From assembly GCF_900111275.1 (NCBI RefSeq), contig NZ_FOGR01000001.1, positions 682,001-746,000 of the forward strand: a stretch of 64,000 nt of DNA, written 5' to 3'. The notes beneath the pieces are model-generated. The model saw nothing but the letters and a program-made list of their open reading frames with translations, did no database searches and was not told the origin of the DNA. The stretch is from Rhizobium sp. NFR03. Its GTDB lineage: Bacteria; Pseudomonadota; Alphaproteobacteria; Rhizobiales; Rhizobiaceae. Shown piece after piece: positions 36,094 to 45,308 of this stretch. A program made the position numbers and the translations under genes. Numbering within the stretch: the first letter of the stretch is position 1; each line of letters begins with the position of its first letter.

Positions 36094-36201
36094 GCGCGTA
36101 AGGCCGAGAAGAAGAAGCGAGGTGAACGCGCGCGAGCGATCGCGAACGACGGTGCGTCCACGGGAAAACTGCTCGATGATCTTGGCGCTGTTCTTCGACA
36201 T
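36076..36201 (-). CDS. Leucine-rich leader peptide upstream of leuA
   Basis: A 41-codon frame begins MSKNSAKIIEQFSRG and ends TSLLLLGLTRGCRVL. It contains four consecutive leucine codons (CTT CTT CTT CTC) followed by GGC CTT, placed just before a set of alternative hairpins and about 170 bases upstream of leuA on the same strand. This is the layout expected for a ribosome-mediated leucine attenuator. The ATG has no good Shine-Dalgarno site, but a promoter-like element upstream (TTGCCC, 17 bases, TATTGA) would start transcription at about the ATG, giving a leaderless message. The start codon is inferred. Confidence 0.7.
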   Translation of the reverse strand: MSKNSAKIIEQFSRGRTVVRDRSRAFTSLLLLGLTRGCRVL

Positions 36202-36208
36202 GATGGGC

Positions 36209-36237
36209 TCAATACACGCCGCTGCAGAAAAGGGCAA
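36209..36237 (-). promoter_or_regulatory. Candidate promoter for the leuA leader
   Basis: On the minus strand, TTGCCC at 36237-36232 and TATTGA at 36214-36209 are 17 bases apart. The predicted transcription start falls seven to eight bases past the -10 box, at or next to the leader ATG at 36201. The same geometry is seen at trpL. Confidence 0.45.
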
Positions 36238-36337
36238 GTGCGGATGAAGGAAAAGGCATATGCACACCGATAATGCATGTATGGCTGTATGAACGTCCCG
36301 CGGCCGCCGGTCCGGCGCAGTCCTCAATCTGCGCAAC

Positions 36338-36368
36338 GAAAAACCCCGCCGATACGCGGCGGGGTTCA
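36338..36368 (-). terminator. Terminator after clpP
   Basis: On the minus strand a nine-base perfect stem (AACCCCGCC pairing with GGCGGGGTT) with a seven-base loop is followed by TTTTTC, 24 bases past the clpP stop. It separates clpP from the leuA leader region. Confidence 0.85.
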
Positions 36369-36392
36369 AAATACCGTTCCAAGCCGAATGGC

Positions 36393-36974
36393 TCAGATGT
36401 CGGCCACATTCGTGACGATCCGCGATACAAGACCGTAGGTCTTGGCATCTTCGGCGGACAGCCAGTAATCGCGGTCCGTATCCTTGGCGATCTTTTCGAT
36501 CGGCTGGCCGGTCGCTTCCGAGAAGATCCGGTTCAGGCGCTCGTTCATCTTGATGATTTCACGTGCCTGGATCTCGATGTCGGATGCCATGCCGCGCGTG
36601 CCGCCAGAGGGTTGGTGAAGGAGGAAGCGCGTATTGGGCAGGCAAAGACGCTGCTCTTTCGGCACCGATACATAGATCAGCGCGCCGGCGGAGGCGACCC
36701 AGCCTGTGCCGATGATCCAGACCTTCGGCTTCACGAACTTGATCATGTCGTGAATGCTGTCGCCGGATTCGACATGGCCGCCCGGCGAATTGACGAAGAT
36801 GCGGATATCTTCATCGCTTGCGGACGACAGGGCCACGAGCTGCGAGCAGACCTTCTGCGCCAGTTCCTGGTTGATCGGGCCGTAGATGAAAATCGAGCGC
36901 GACTTGAAAAGGTTCGCTTCCGTTTCCTTGCCCAGGGGCAGTTCCGTCTTCTTGTCGTCCTCGTCTTCGTTCAT
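36393..36974 (-). CDS. clpP: ATP-dependent Clp protease proteolytic subunit, divergent paralogue
   Basis: The 193-residue serine protease has the ClpP fold. The catalytic serine lies in [11 protein letters not shown], the histidine in FLLHQPSGG, and the aspartate in [17 protein letters not shown]. The serine motif differs from the usual GQAASMGA of housekeeping ClpP, which marks this as one of the extra paralogues common in Rhizobiales. It probably forms rings with ClpA or ClpX, perhaps mixed with other ClpP subunits. No clpX or lon is adjacent. A terminator follows. Confidence 0.92.
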   Translation of the reverse strand: MNEDEDDKKTELPLGKETEANLFKSRSIFIYGPINQELAQKVCSQLVALSSASDEDIRIFVNSPGGHVESGDSIHDMIKFVKPKVWIIGTGWVASAGALIYVSVPKEQRLCLPNTRFLLHQPSGGTRGMASDIEIQAREIIKMNERLNRIFSEATGQPIEKIAKDTDRDYWLSAEDAKTYGLVSRIVTNVADI

Positions 36975-37250
36975 CCGCTGTCTCCCGCGAAATTTCAGGT
37001 GTCTGCCTGCTCAGATAAGGCGACTCGACCGCGATGACAATGCAACAAACACAGGACCCGGGGCAACAAGCGCGGTCCCCTGCACCGGCCAGACCGCTCG
37101 CGATGGTTAAGAGGGCAATTTTGAAGCCCTGTCCTGGGCATTTGCCGTATGGACACTGGGCGATGGCGGATTAGGATGCGGACTGCAACGATAACGGCGG
37201 CGCGCCTCCCAAGCAGATCCCATTCGCCGCCATGAACTGAGGGGACCATC

Positions 37251-37835
37251 ATGACACGTCGCTTTCTCGCCGCCACCGCCGCGGCATTCGCCCTTTCCAC
37301 CGCTCCCGCCTTCGCCCACCTGAACCCGGCCGAACACGGCTCGATGATGGCGGGCATCACCCATCCGCTTTCGGGGCTCGATCACATCCTGGTCATGGTC
37401 GCCGTCGGGCTCTGGGCGGCGCAGATGGGCGGCCGTAGCATTCCCGTCGTTCCCGCGGCCTTCGTCGTCACGATGGCTCTCGGCTTCGCGCTGGCGCTGT
37501 CCGGCCTGCACCTGCCCTTCGTGGAGCCGGCCATCCTTGCCTCCATCGTGGCGCTCGGCCTGCTGGTGGCCATGGCCGTGCGCATGCCGGCGGCGGCCGG
37601 CGCGGGCGTCGTCGGTATCTTCGCCCTCTTCCACGGCTATGCACATGGCGGCGAACTTGGCGCGGCAACCGCCCTGCCCTTCGGCCTCGGCTTCGCACTT
37701 TCGACGGCAGCGCTGCATGCAGCGGGTATCGGCCTTGGCCTCATGATCGGCCGTGCGGGCAATGCAAGTCTCGTCTCTCGCTTCCTCGGCGCCGCGACGG
37801 CCATAACGGGTGCCGCGTTGTTCGTCGCCGGTTGA
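37251..37835 (+). CDS. HupE/UreJ family membrane protein
   Basis: The 194-residue protein has a signal peptide (AAAFALSTAPAFAH) and about six hydrophobic segments, with the HupE/UreJ signature THPLSGLDHILVMVAVGLWA and FHGYAHGGE. Family members are thought to be nickel or cobalt transporters linked to hydrogenase or urease. Neither enzyme is encoded nearby, so the metal is not established. It lies alone on the plus strand, divergent from clpP. Confidence 0.92.
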   Translation: MTRRFLAATAAAFALSTAPAFAHLNPAEHGSMMAGITHPLSGLDHILVMVAVGLWAAQMGGRSIPVVPAAFVVTMALGFALALSGLHLPFVEPAILASIVALGLLVAMAVRMPAAAGAGVVGIFALFHGYAHGGELGAATALPFGLGFALSTAALHAAGIGLGLMIGRAGNASLVSRFLGAATAITGAALFVAG

Positions 37836-38040
37836 CCGGAACGTTCGCCTCCAGGCGACGCTGAAAATCTTTTGCACACTGCCCGAATCCGGCCCTGAAA
37901 AGCCGGATTTGCTCGGTGTAATCGACGACATGGCACACCAGCCAGCATGGACCGGGCGGCACAGCACCGCGAGACCGATCCATGAGGAACCGACAAGCGG
38001 CAGCATCATTCTTGAATGATCGTGCCCTTGGGAGACGAGC

Positions 38041-38835
38041 ATGTCACCGGAAGAACAATCCCTTCTCAGCGGCCTTTTCGAACGGGTCCGCACCGCATCA
38101 TCGACGCCACGCGACAGCGCGGCGGAAAACCTGATCGATCAGGCTGTCCGCAGCCAGCCTTCGGCACCCTACTACCTCGCCCAGGCCGTCATCGTTCAGG
38201 AAAAGGGCCTGGAGGCCGCAGCACAGCGGATCGAGGCCCTCGAAGCTCAACTTCGCCAGAGCGAGGACCGCCTCCATGCACTGGAGCGCGAACGCGACAG
38301 CGCGCCACGCGAGAGCCATCCGGGTGGCTTCCTCGGCTCCATCTTCGGATCGTCGGAAAGGCCGCAACCAACGGATCGGTCCGACACAGGCGGGCCATGG
38401 GGCAGCGCACCCCGCGCAACGTCGCCTATGCCACAGCAGCAACCCTATCAGCCGCAGCAGCCAGCGAGCGGTCCCTGGGAGCGTCAGCCGCAGCAGACAT
38501 CAGCCGGCGGAGGCTTTCTGCGCGGTGCCATGGGTACGGCAGCCGGGGTTGCAGGTGGCATGCTGCTCGCCAACTCGCTCAGCGGCATCTTCGGCAACCA
38601 TATGTCATCGCTCGGCCTTGGCGGCGCGATGCCAACCGCAGCGCCGATCGAGGAAACCACGATCAACAACTATTACGGTGACGATGCCGTCACCCAGGCG
38701 TCGGATACCGCACCGGCAGACAATGCGCCCGATGCGCCCGCCGGCAATGACGGCTGGCAGCAAGCCGACTTCGACTCATCGCAGGGCGATGACGTCGATA
38801 CCGACTTCGGCTCCGACGATACCATGGACGTGTGA
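38041..38835 (+). CDS. DUF2076 family protein
   Basis: The 264-residue protein has the DUF2076 N-terminus (SPEEQSLLSGLFERVRTA and PYYLAQAVIVQEKGLEAA), a coiled-coil-like segment to about residue 85, a low-complexity region rich in proline and glutamine, a hydrophobic glycine-rich segment (RGAMGTAAGVAGGMLLANSL) near 160-185 and an acidic tail ending DDTMDV. Family members often accompany periplasmic ligand-binding proteins, but function is unknown. It converges on queF. Confidence 0.88.
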   Translation: MSPEEQSLLSGLFERVRTASSTPRDSAAENLIDQAVRSQPSAPYYLAQAVIVQEKGLEAAAQRIEALEAQLRQSEDRLHALERERDSAPRESHPGGFLGSIFGSSERPQPTDRSDTGGPWGSAPRATSPMPQQQPYQPQQPASGPWERQPQQTSAGGGFLRGAMGTAAGVAGGMLLANSLSGIFGNHMSSLGLGGAMPTAAPIEETTINNYYGDDAVTQASDTAPADNAPDAPAGNDGWQQADFDSSQGDDVDTDFGSDDTMDV

Positions 38836-38856
38836 CCCGAGCGGCCCTGCCGGCGG

Positions 38857-39321
38857 TCAGCCACGACCGCGATAGGGCTGGACACCCTGATCGGGCAGCC
38901 AGACGCCTTCGGGCGGGTTGCCCGTCTGCCAGAACACGTCGATCGGAATACCGCCGCGCGGATACCAGTAGGCTCCGATGCGCAACCATTTCGGCGAGAG
39001 CAGATCGACCAGCCGCTTGGCGATATCGAGTGTGCAATCCTCATGAAATGCGCCGTGATTGCGGAACGAATGAAGGAAGAGCTTGAGCGACTTCGATTCG
39101 ACCAGCCATCCGTCCGGCACATAGTCGATGACGATATGCGCAAAATCCGGCTGCCCGGTCATCGGGCAAAGCGATGTGAACTCCGGTGCCGTGAAGCGCA
39201 CCACGAAATCGGTGCCCGCGTGATTGCTCGGAACGCGCTCCAGCACGGCTTCGTCGGGGTTCGTTGCGCCGGCAACGGCCTGTCCCAGCATGGACAGCCC
39301 GGAAACGTCGGTCTTACTCAT
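38857..39321 (-). CDS. queF: NADPH-dependent 7-cyano-7-deazaguanine reductase
   Basis: The 154-residue enzyme reduces preQ0 to preQ1 in queuosine synthesis. It has the nucleophilic cysteine 52 ([10 protein letters not shown]), the catalytic aspartate in the same motif, and the NADPH-binding motif [20 protein letters not shown]. The size is that of the single-domain YkvM type. Its start overlaps the stop of the upstream CDF transporter by four bases (39318-39321), so the two genes are translationally coupled, although their functions are not obviously related. Confidence 0.96.
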   Translation of the reverse strand: MSKTDVSGLSMLGQAVAGATNPDEAVLERVPSNHAGTDFVVRFTAPEFTSLCPMTGQPDFAHIVIDYVPDGWLVESKSLKLFLHSFRNHGAFHEDCTLDIAKRLVDLLSPKWLRIGAYWYPRGGIPIDVFWQTGNPPEGVWLPDQGVQPYRGRG

Positions 39322-40286
39322 GTATCAGCTCCTTCTTGGCTTCTCGGTCCGTCGGGTGACATCGGCTCGGGCCGGCTCGGCGTTACCTTGACGCGAATGC
39401 CGTGGGCCTTCTCACTCTCCGGTTCGATGTGAATGGCGATCTTGGCGGCCCCGTTGACGGCGCGGATGGCGTCCTCGATGCGGTCGCAAATATCGTGCGC
39501 GGCGCCGACGGTCATGTCCGCCGGCACCACCATGTGAAAATCGACGAAGATGACCGAAGCCGCCTGCCGCGTCTTCAAGTCGTGCACACCGAGCGACCCC
39601 GCCGCATTGTCCGCGATAGCGGCACGGATCTCCGCATCTTCCGCGGTCTCCACCGCGCGATCCATCAAGCCGCTGATCGAACCGGCGATGACCTTCCAGC
39701 CCTGAAACAGGATATTGCCGGCGACGATAACCGCAAGGAGCGGATCGAGGATGGTGTAACCCGTAGCGATGGCCAGCAGGAGACCGACAAGGACGCCGCC
39801 CGAGGTGACGACATCCGACATGATGTGATGCCCGTCGGCGGACAGCGCCGGCGACCGGAACGCCTTTCCGGCGCGCAGCAGAATGGTCGCCCAGATCGCG
39901 TTGACGACGCCGGCCGCAAGGTTGATGGCAAGACCGATGGCCGGCGCCTCGATCGGTTGCGGCGAGAGAACTGCGGGCACGGCCTCGTAGACGATGACGA
40001 GGGCTGCGACGACGATGAGCACGCCCTCGATGACGGCCGAGAAATATTCCGCCTTGTGATGGCCGAATGGATGGTCGTCATCGGCGGGCTTTGCGGCATA
40101 ACCGATCACCACGAAGGCGACGACAGCCGCAACGACGTTGACGATCGATTCGAGACCATCGGAGAGCAGCGCCACGGACCCCGTGAACCACCATGCCGCC
40201 ATCTTCATGGCCAGCACGAGAAGCGACAGCGGAATGGTCCAGAAAGCAAGCCGCTGGGCGCGGTTGATGGTGCTTGTCGTCGTCAT
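39318..40286 (-). CDS. Cation diffusion facilitator transporter
   Basis: The 322-residue protein has six membrane segments with the CDF metal sites: [14 protein letters not shown] in helix 2, the loop motif [17 protein letters not shown], and [11 protein letters not shown] in helix 5. A cytoplasmic C-terminal domain follows ([35 protein letters not shown]). It should export a divalent metal such as zinc, iron or manganese; HxxxD-type site residues do not settle which. It overlaps queF by four bases. Confidence 0.93.
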   Translation of the reverse strand: MTTTSTINRAQRLAFWTIPLSLLVLAMKMAAWWFTGSVALLSDGLESIVNVVAAVVAFVVIGYAAKPADDDHPFGHHKAEYFSAVIEGVLIVVAALVIVYEAVPAVLSPQPIEAPAIGLAINLAAGVVNAIWATILLRAGKAFRSPALSADGHHIMSDVVTSGGVLVGLLLAIATGYTILDPLLAVIVAGNILFQGWKVIAGSISGLMDRAVETAEDAEIRAAIADNAAGSLGVHDLKTRQAASVIFVDFHMVVPADMTVGAAHDICDRIEDAIRAVNGAAKIAIHIEPESEKAHGIRVKVTPSRPEPMSPDGPRSQEGADT

Positions 40287-40529
40287 GAAACGTACCTCTG
40301 GCCGGCAGCCCGTGCCTGCCTCTCACGCGGCTGACGCCCGCCGCCGCGTTGGTGGCGATGGGGCGACGACTGCGGACCTATCTGGAATGCCTGATCTGCG
40401 CGGTCGCAGTGTCTTCTGCCGCCGAGAGCGGTCACGGCCATCGACGTATCTGCCGAAACGATATTGCCCGCACCCTTTCGCGGAAAAGGCACGGGCATGC
40501 AAGACCCTAAAACAGGCGCAAGCCGCTTA

Positions 40530-42719
40530 TCAGGCTGCTTTCACTTTGGCGCGCTTGGCGAGGTTCGCCACGACGTTCTCGATCATCCGCATGCCGGCGT
40601 CGCCGCCGAGCGTCATGATGGATTCCGGATGGAACTGAACGGCTGCGATCGGCTCCTTCGTATGCTCGATGCCCATGATCGTCCCGTCCTCGCTCTCGGC
40701 CGTGATCATGAAATCGCGCGGCAGTGTCGAGGGGTCGGCGAAGATCGAATGGTAGCGCCCGACGGTCACTTCCTTGCCGAGACCGGCAAAGACGAGGCCC
40801 GGCTCCAGCACGCGGATGCGCGAAGGTTTGCCATGCATGGGAACGGCAAGCTGCCGCAGGTCCCCGCCATAGGCTTCGGCGAGCGCCTGCAAGCCAAGGC
40901 ACACACCAAAGATTGGCAGATTGCGCGCCCTTGCCTTCTTGATCGTCGCCTTGCAGTCGAAATCCCTAGGCTTGCCGGGGCCCGGCGAAAGCACGACGAG
41001 ATCCGGCTTCAACCGGTCCAGCAGTTCCTCTGCCACCGGAGAGCGCACCGTGTTCACGGTCGCGCCCGTCTGGCGGAAATAATTGGCGAGCGTATGAACG
41101 AAGCTGTCCTCGTGATCGACCAGCAGAATGCTGACGCCGGCGCCAACGGGCGCGACATCGCGGGCCTGCTTGCCCTTGGCGGCGGATTTGGCATCGCGGA
41201 TGGCGGAGATCATGGCGGAGGCCTTCAGTTCGGTTTCGGCTTCTTCCTCATGCGGATCGCTGTCGTTGAGCAGCGTCGCGCCGGCCCGCACTTCCGCAAT
41301 GCCGTCCTTGATGCGGATCGTGCGCAGCGTCAGGCCCGTGTTCATGTCACCATTGAAACCGACCATGCCGATCGCGCCGCCATACCATGCGCGCGGGCTC
41401 TTCTCGTGGCTTTCGATGAAGCGCATCGCCCACAGTTTCGGCGCGCCGGTGACCGTTACGGCCCAGGCATGGCTGAGGAAGCCGTCGAAAGCATCCATGT
41501 CGTCGCGCAGGCGACCTTCGATGTGATCGACGGTGTGGATCAGACGCGAATACATCTCGATCTGGCGGCGCCCGATGACCTTGACCGAGCCGGGCTCGCA
41601 GACGCGGCTCTTGTCGTTGCGGTCGACGTCGGAGCACATGGTCAGCTCGGATTCATCCTTCTTGGAGTTCAGCAGCTTCAAAATCTGCTCGCTGTCGGCA
41701 ATCGGATCGTCGCCGCGCTTGATCGTGCCCGATATCGGGCAGGTCTCGATGCGCCGGCCGGACACGCGCACGAACATTTCGGGCGATGCCCCGACCAGAT
41801 ACTCCTGATGGCCGAGATTGATGAAGAACGAATAGGGCGAAGGATTGATCGCCTTCAGGCGATTGGAAATTTCCGAGGGGCGGCTTTCGCAGCGCTCGTA
41901 GAACTTCTGCCCGGGCACGACCTCGAAGAGGTCGCCGCGACGAAAGCTCTCCTTGGCCTTCGTCACCAGTTCGGCATATTCGCCCGGCCGATGGTCGCCA
42001 TGCGGTGGAATGCTGTCCACGACGCGGAACGGCTCGGCCTCGATGTCGCCAGCCTTTCCGAAAGTCGAGAGATCGCCCTGCGCGAAGTCGTAACGGTCGA
42101 TCCAGGCTTTGGCGGCGTAATGATCGACCACCAGGATTTCATCGGGCAAGAACAGCACCATGTCGCGCTGGTCGTCCGGGCGCTTCAGGGTGAAATCGAT
42201 GGCGTCGAACTGGAATGCGAGGTCGTAGCCGAAGGCGCCGTAGAGGCCGAGGCTGGCATCTTCCGCCGAGAAGAACAGCGCTGTAACGGCGCGCAGCACC
42301 GTGAAAACGGTCGGCGTCTTCGAACGCTCTTCCTCGGTAAAGACATGATCCGGCATGTCGATCGTCAGATCCAGCCGCCGATCCGTCAACGTGCCGAGCG
42401 TGATGTCCTTCACGCCCTTCAGGTGCTGCGAAATCAGAGACAGCAGCACCTCGCCGCGTTCGTTATAGGCTTCGATCCACAGCGAGCGGCCGAAGGAGGA
42501 TATGCCGAGGGGCGGATCGACGATGGCCGTGTCCCAGCGGGTATAGCGACCGGGATATTCGTAGTTGGAGGAGAACACCGCGCCGCGCCGCTCATCGAGC
42601 TGGTCAACATAAGTCGAGATCGCATCGGCATACGACGCCTCGCGGCGGCGGCGTGTGACGGTGATTCCACCCTGCGTCACGTAGGATTCGGCACCATCTT
42701 CAAGCTTGGTCGTCGACAT
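40530..42719 (-). CDS. trpE(G): Fused anthranilate synthase TrpE(G)
   Basis: The 729-residue protein joins the two subunits of anthranilate synthase. Residues 1 to about 510 form the chorismate-binding TrpE part, with [15 protein letters not shown] and [20 protein letters not shown]. The C-terminal 200 residues form the TrpG glutamine amidotransferase, with [11 protein letters not shown], the nucleophile cysteine in FGVCLGLQ near 605, and QFHPESIMT. This fusion is characteristic of rhizobia. A WWW leader peptide and terminator lie upstream, as in Sinorhizobium meliloti, so transcription is attenuated by tryptophan. Confidence 0.97.
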   Translation of the reverse strand: MSTTKLEDGAESYVTQGGITVTRRRREASYADAISTYVDQLDERRGAVFSSNYEYPGRYTRWDTAIVDPPLGISSFGRSLWIEAYNERGEVLLSLISQHLKGVKDITLGTLTDRRLDLTIDMPDHVFTEEERSKTPTVFTVLRAVTALFFSAEDASLGLYGAFGYDLAFQFDAIDFTLKRPDDQRDMVLFLPDEILVVDHYAAKAWIDRYDFAQGDLSTFGKAGDIEAEPFRVVDSIPPHGDHRPGEYAELVTKAKESFRRGDLFEVVPGQKFYERCESRPSEISNRLKAINPSPYSFFINLGHQEYLVGASPEMFVRVSGRRIETCPISGTIKRGDDPIADSEQILKLLNSKKDESELTMCSDVDRNDKSRVCEPGSVKVIGRRQIEMYSRLIHTVDHIEGRLRDDMDAFDGFLSHAWAVTVTGAPKLWAMRFIESHEKSPRAWYGGAIGMVGFNGDMNTGLTLRTIRIKDGIAEVRAGATLLNDSDPHEEEAETELKASAMISAIRDAKSAAKGKQARDVAPVGAGVSILLVDHEDSFVHTLANYFRQTGATVNTVRSPVAEELLDRLKPDLVVLSPGPGKPRDFDCKATIKKARARNLPIFGVCLGLQALAEAYGGDLRQLAVPMHGKPSRIRVLEPGLVFAGLGKEVTVGRYHSIFADPSTLPRDFMITAESEDGTIMGIEHTKEPIAAVQFHPESIMTLGGDAGMRMIENVVANLAKRAKVKAA

Positions 42720-42763
42720 TCGTTCGCTCCGTTCTGGCTCGGGAAACGAGCACGGCCAGAATG

Positions 42764-42795
42764 CAAAAAAGCCGCCTCGAAACTCCGGGCGGCTT
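42764..42795 (-). terminator. trp attenuator terminator
   Basis: On the minus strand an eight-base perfect stem (AAGCCGCC pairing with GGCGGCTT) with an 11-base loop runs into a T-tract. It is 40 bases past the trpL stop and 45 bases before the trpE(G) start, the expected place for a transcription attenuator. Confidence 0.92.
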
Positions 42796-42879
42796 ATCGT
42801 AAAAATCCATCACGCAGGACTGATCGAGGCCGCTTTAGCGAGCCCACCACCAGACAGAGAGGATGCGTGTGTTGATCAT
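42765..42879 (-). ncRNA. Predicted attenuated leader RNA (rnTrpL-like)
   Basis: If transcription starts at the trpL ATG and stops at the attenuator, it releases an RNA of about 115 bases. In S. meliloti the corresponding rnTrpL RNA acts in trans as a small RNA. The equivalent here is inferred from layout, not seen directly. Confidence 0.5.
42835..42879 (-). CDS. trpL: trp leader peptide
   Basis: A 14-residue peptide, MINTRILSVWWWAR, is encoded on the minus strand 115 bases upstream of trpE(G). The three consecutive tryptophan codons and the terminal WWWAR match the known rhizobial peTrpL peptide. Ribosome stalling at these codons when tryptophan is scarce should prevent formation of the downstream terminator. 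There is no Shine-Dalgarno site, which fits the leaderless start reported for the S. meliloti gene. Confidence 0.92.
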   Translation of the reverse strand: MINTRILSVWWWAR

Positions 42880-42885
42880 GAAAAA

Positions 42886-42914
42886 CTGTTAGCGCGGAGA
42901 TCGCCGTCTGGCAA
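42886..42914 (-). promoter_or_regulatory. Candidate promoter for trpL
   Basis: On the minus strand, TTGCCA at 42914-42909 and TAACAG at 42891-42886 are 17 bases apart. Six bases separate the -10 box from the trpL ATG, so transcription should begin at the A of that ATG. Confidence 0.55.
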
Positions 42915-43071
42915 GCGGCAAGCGCTGCAAAAGCAGGCTTCGCCATCACGACACCGTGGCGAAAGGGCGACACCTCTCGGCAAACCGTTCGTCATGCCCC
43001 TCGCCGCCAGTCGTCGCGCACCTAGTTCAGGATGACCGGCCAAAGCGCCGCCTGAAACTGGATGGGTCCCT

Positions 43072-44073
43072 ATGCGTCGACGTCTGCCGCTGTTTCTCCC
43101 GCTGATGGTCATCCCGGCCGTCCTTATCCTCGCAGGTGCAGGCCTGCCGGAAGCCGGCCCCGTTCCGGACACGAAGCCGGCGACCGCCGAAACACAACCT
43201 GCGCCGACGACGGAAAAGAAGCCCGAGCCGACGAGCACTGACGGTCAGCCAGTCGAACCGGCAGCCGAGGAAGATGTTCCAAAGCCCGAGGCCAAACCTG
43301 CCCCGCCGACGACCGATGCGGCGCCGGCGGAGCCAGAAACCGGAAAGCCGGAAAGCGAGACGAAAAAACCGGCAGAGCCGCCGGCAGATAAGAATGCTGC
43401 CCAGCCGGAAACGAAGTCCGAGGTGCCTGAGCCGGGCGATTCAGCGCCAGCTGACAAGCCAGCCGAACCCAGGACCACGACGCCTGCCGCCGAACTCGTC
43501 ATCACGCCGGAGGAGCCCGCAGCCTATGCGCAGTGCCTGACCGACCTCAAAGCCCTCGGCGCGACCTTCTCGGAGAAGCCGCGCATCGACGATGGCAAGG
43601 GTTGCGGCATCGACAAGCCGATCTCCGTCTCAGAGATCCTGCCGGGCATCAAGCTCGCACCGGACGCCACGCTGCGCTGCGAGGCCGCACTGGAACTCGC
43701 CCGCTGGACGAAGGAAGCCGTGCTTCCCGCGGCCCGCATCGCGATGTCTGAAGATGGAGCGCTGAAGACCATCAACCAGGCCTCAAGCTATATCTGCCGC
43801 CTGCGCAACAATGCCTCGACCGGCAAGATCTCCGAGCACGCCCGCGGCAACGCCATCGACATCGCCTCGTTCACCTTCAAAAACGGCGAAACGATCGCCA
43901 TCCAGCCGCGCGATGAGGATGGCACCCTCTCCGGCGCCTTCCAGCGCGCGGTGACGGCGACCGGATGCCTCTACTTCGAAACGGTGCTGGACCCCGGCAG
44001 CGACGAGGCCCACGAAAATCACCTGCATTTCGACGTGCTGCAAAGGCGCGGCAACTACCGTTACTGCCGGTAA
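43072..44073 (+). CDS. Secreted extensin-like domain protein
   Basis: The 333-residue protein has an N-terminal hydrophobic signal or anchor (LFLPLMVIPAVLILAGAG), a long linker rich in proline, glutamate, lysine and alanine (about 25-145), and a C-terminal extensin-like domain. That domain resembles peptidase M15 folds, with SEHARGNAIDIASF and ENHLHFDV as likely metal and active-site motifs. It is probably exported and may act on peptidoglycan or wall glycans. The role is not proven. It converges on the DUF2333 gene. Confidence 0.88.
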   Translation: MRRRLPLFLPLMVIPAVLILAGAGLPEAGPVPDTKPATAETQPAPTTEKKPEPTSTDGQPVEPAAEEDVPKPEAKPAPPTTDAAPAEPETGKPESETKKPAEPPADKNAAQPETKSEVPEPGDSAPADKPAEPRTTTPAAELVITPEEPAAYAQCLTDLKALGATFSEKPRIDDGKGCGIDKPISVSEILPGIKLAPDATLRCEAALELARWTKEAVLPAARIAMSEDGALKTINQASSYICRLRNNASTGKISEHARGNAIDIASFTFKNGETIAIQPRDEDGTLSGAFQRAVTATGCLYFETVLDPGSDEAHENHLHFDVLQRRGNYRYCR

Positions 44074-44081
44074 CGCGTCAC

Positions 44082-45215
44082 CTAGCGGGCCAGAATCTCG
44101 CGCATTTCCACGAGATTGGAGCGAACGCGCAGGATGTAAAAACCCATCGTCGCGAGGTGCGTCGGCATGATCCAGCCGTCCTCGCGGCCATTGGAAATGA
44201 TGGCCGGCTGGATGCGGAGCGCCGAGCGCAGCTGCTTCAGACTTTCCGCCCAGATCGGCGCCAGGCCACGCTGGGTGATAACGCCGTCGAAGTCGGCGCC
44301 AGCCGCTGCCATCACGCCGTAGTAACCGTAGAGCTGGCCGTAGGCGAACCAGAACCGGTCGTCCGCTCGCGTATCGAACCAGCCGCCATTGTGATCCTCC
44401 GAACGCTCGCGGATCATCGCCGAGGTGTTCCCGATATCGTTGGAAATGCGGTCGATGAACTCGACCAGATTGTCCGAACGCCCGTCAAACGTCGCCTCGC
44501 ATTTCACGAGGCTCTCGTTGAACGTCTGCAGATCACGCTTGGCGGAGCGATAAAAGCTCGGTGTCGGCGTCTTCGGACCGAAGGGATCAAGCCCGAAATA
44601 CCATGCGCCCTCATCGAACTGCATGTTGCTGCGGGCCTTTTGCAGGTTCTCGTTGATGCCCGACGTGCCACGCACCCTGCCGAGCGAATCGACCAGCTCA
44701 ACCGTCGTGCGCCGCACCGCCTGATTCACGCCGCGCTGGAAGGATGCCTTGTTATCGAGGAACGGCGTGTGGTCCCAGTCGATGCCGAAGAAGCCTGCCT
44801 TGTAGAGCAGCATGGAGGATATCCACGCATTCTCGTCGACATTGAAATCGATCAGGTCCGAAGCGACATCGACGATCGCCGAGCGCTCGCAGGTCGGCGT
44901 TGCCGGCGCTGCGGCACCCGGCGCCAGTTTCACCGGCAGCCCGGCATCGGTCTTGCGTGCCGCGAAATTATAGCGGTTCACGTAGTCGGGATCGAAATTC
45001 GTCCAGGCCTGCGTCGTGAAGATAAAGTAGCCGTAGAGACCGACGAAGAGGATCACGACAGCGGCGACCGGCCCTTTGACGATCCAGCCGCCACTCGCCC
45101 GGAACCAGCCGGCAAATTTGACGAAAGGGAAAAGAAGCCAGGAGATGGCAACGCCGAGCCCCCGGCCGAACGATGAAAAGAAGCGCTGGAAGAACGCGAC
45201 GACCGGTTCGAGCAT
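44082..45215 (-). CDS. DUF2333 family membrane protein
   Basis: The 377-residue protein has hydrophobic segments near residues 15-35 and 45-70, and a large periplasmic domain (DENAWISSMLLYKAGFFGIDWDHTPFLDN, EDHNGGWFDTRADDRFWFAYGQLYGYYGVM). These features fit DUF2333, whose function is unknown. It lies near cytochrome c and tdk genes on the same strand, about 90 bases downstream of cytochrome c. I infer no role. Confidence 0.88.
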   Translation of the reverse strand: MLEPVVAFFQRFFSSFGRGLGVAISWLLFPFVKFAGWFRASGGWIVKGPVAAVVILFVGLYGYFIFTTQAWTNFDPDYVNRYNFAARKTDAGLPVKLAPGAAAPATPTCERSAIVDVASDLIDFNVDENAWISSMLLYKAGFFGIDWDHTPFLDNKASFQRGVNQAVRRTTVELVDSLGRVRGTSGINENLQKARSNMQFDEGAWYFGLDPFGPKTPTPSFYRSAKRDLQTFNESLVKCEATFDGRSDNLVEFIDRISNDIGNTSAMIRERSEDHNGGWFDTRADDRFWFAYGQLYGYYGVMAAAGADFDGVITQRGLAPIWAESLKQLRSALRIQPAIISNGREDGWIMPTHLATMGFYILRVRSNLVEMREILAR

Positions 45216-45308
45216 GGAGGCGTGTTCCTTCTGACATGCGGCGTATTGCCCAGCCTGACATAGGCGTCGTGGCCATCCGCCACAACCGGCTTCATCATGC
45301 CTGGCGCT

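Noticed and set aside
40464-42875. An 803-codon open frame antisense to trpE(G)
   Set aside because: It lies opposite a well-supported gene in high-GC DNA, where long antisense frames are common, and it has no recognisable domain.
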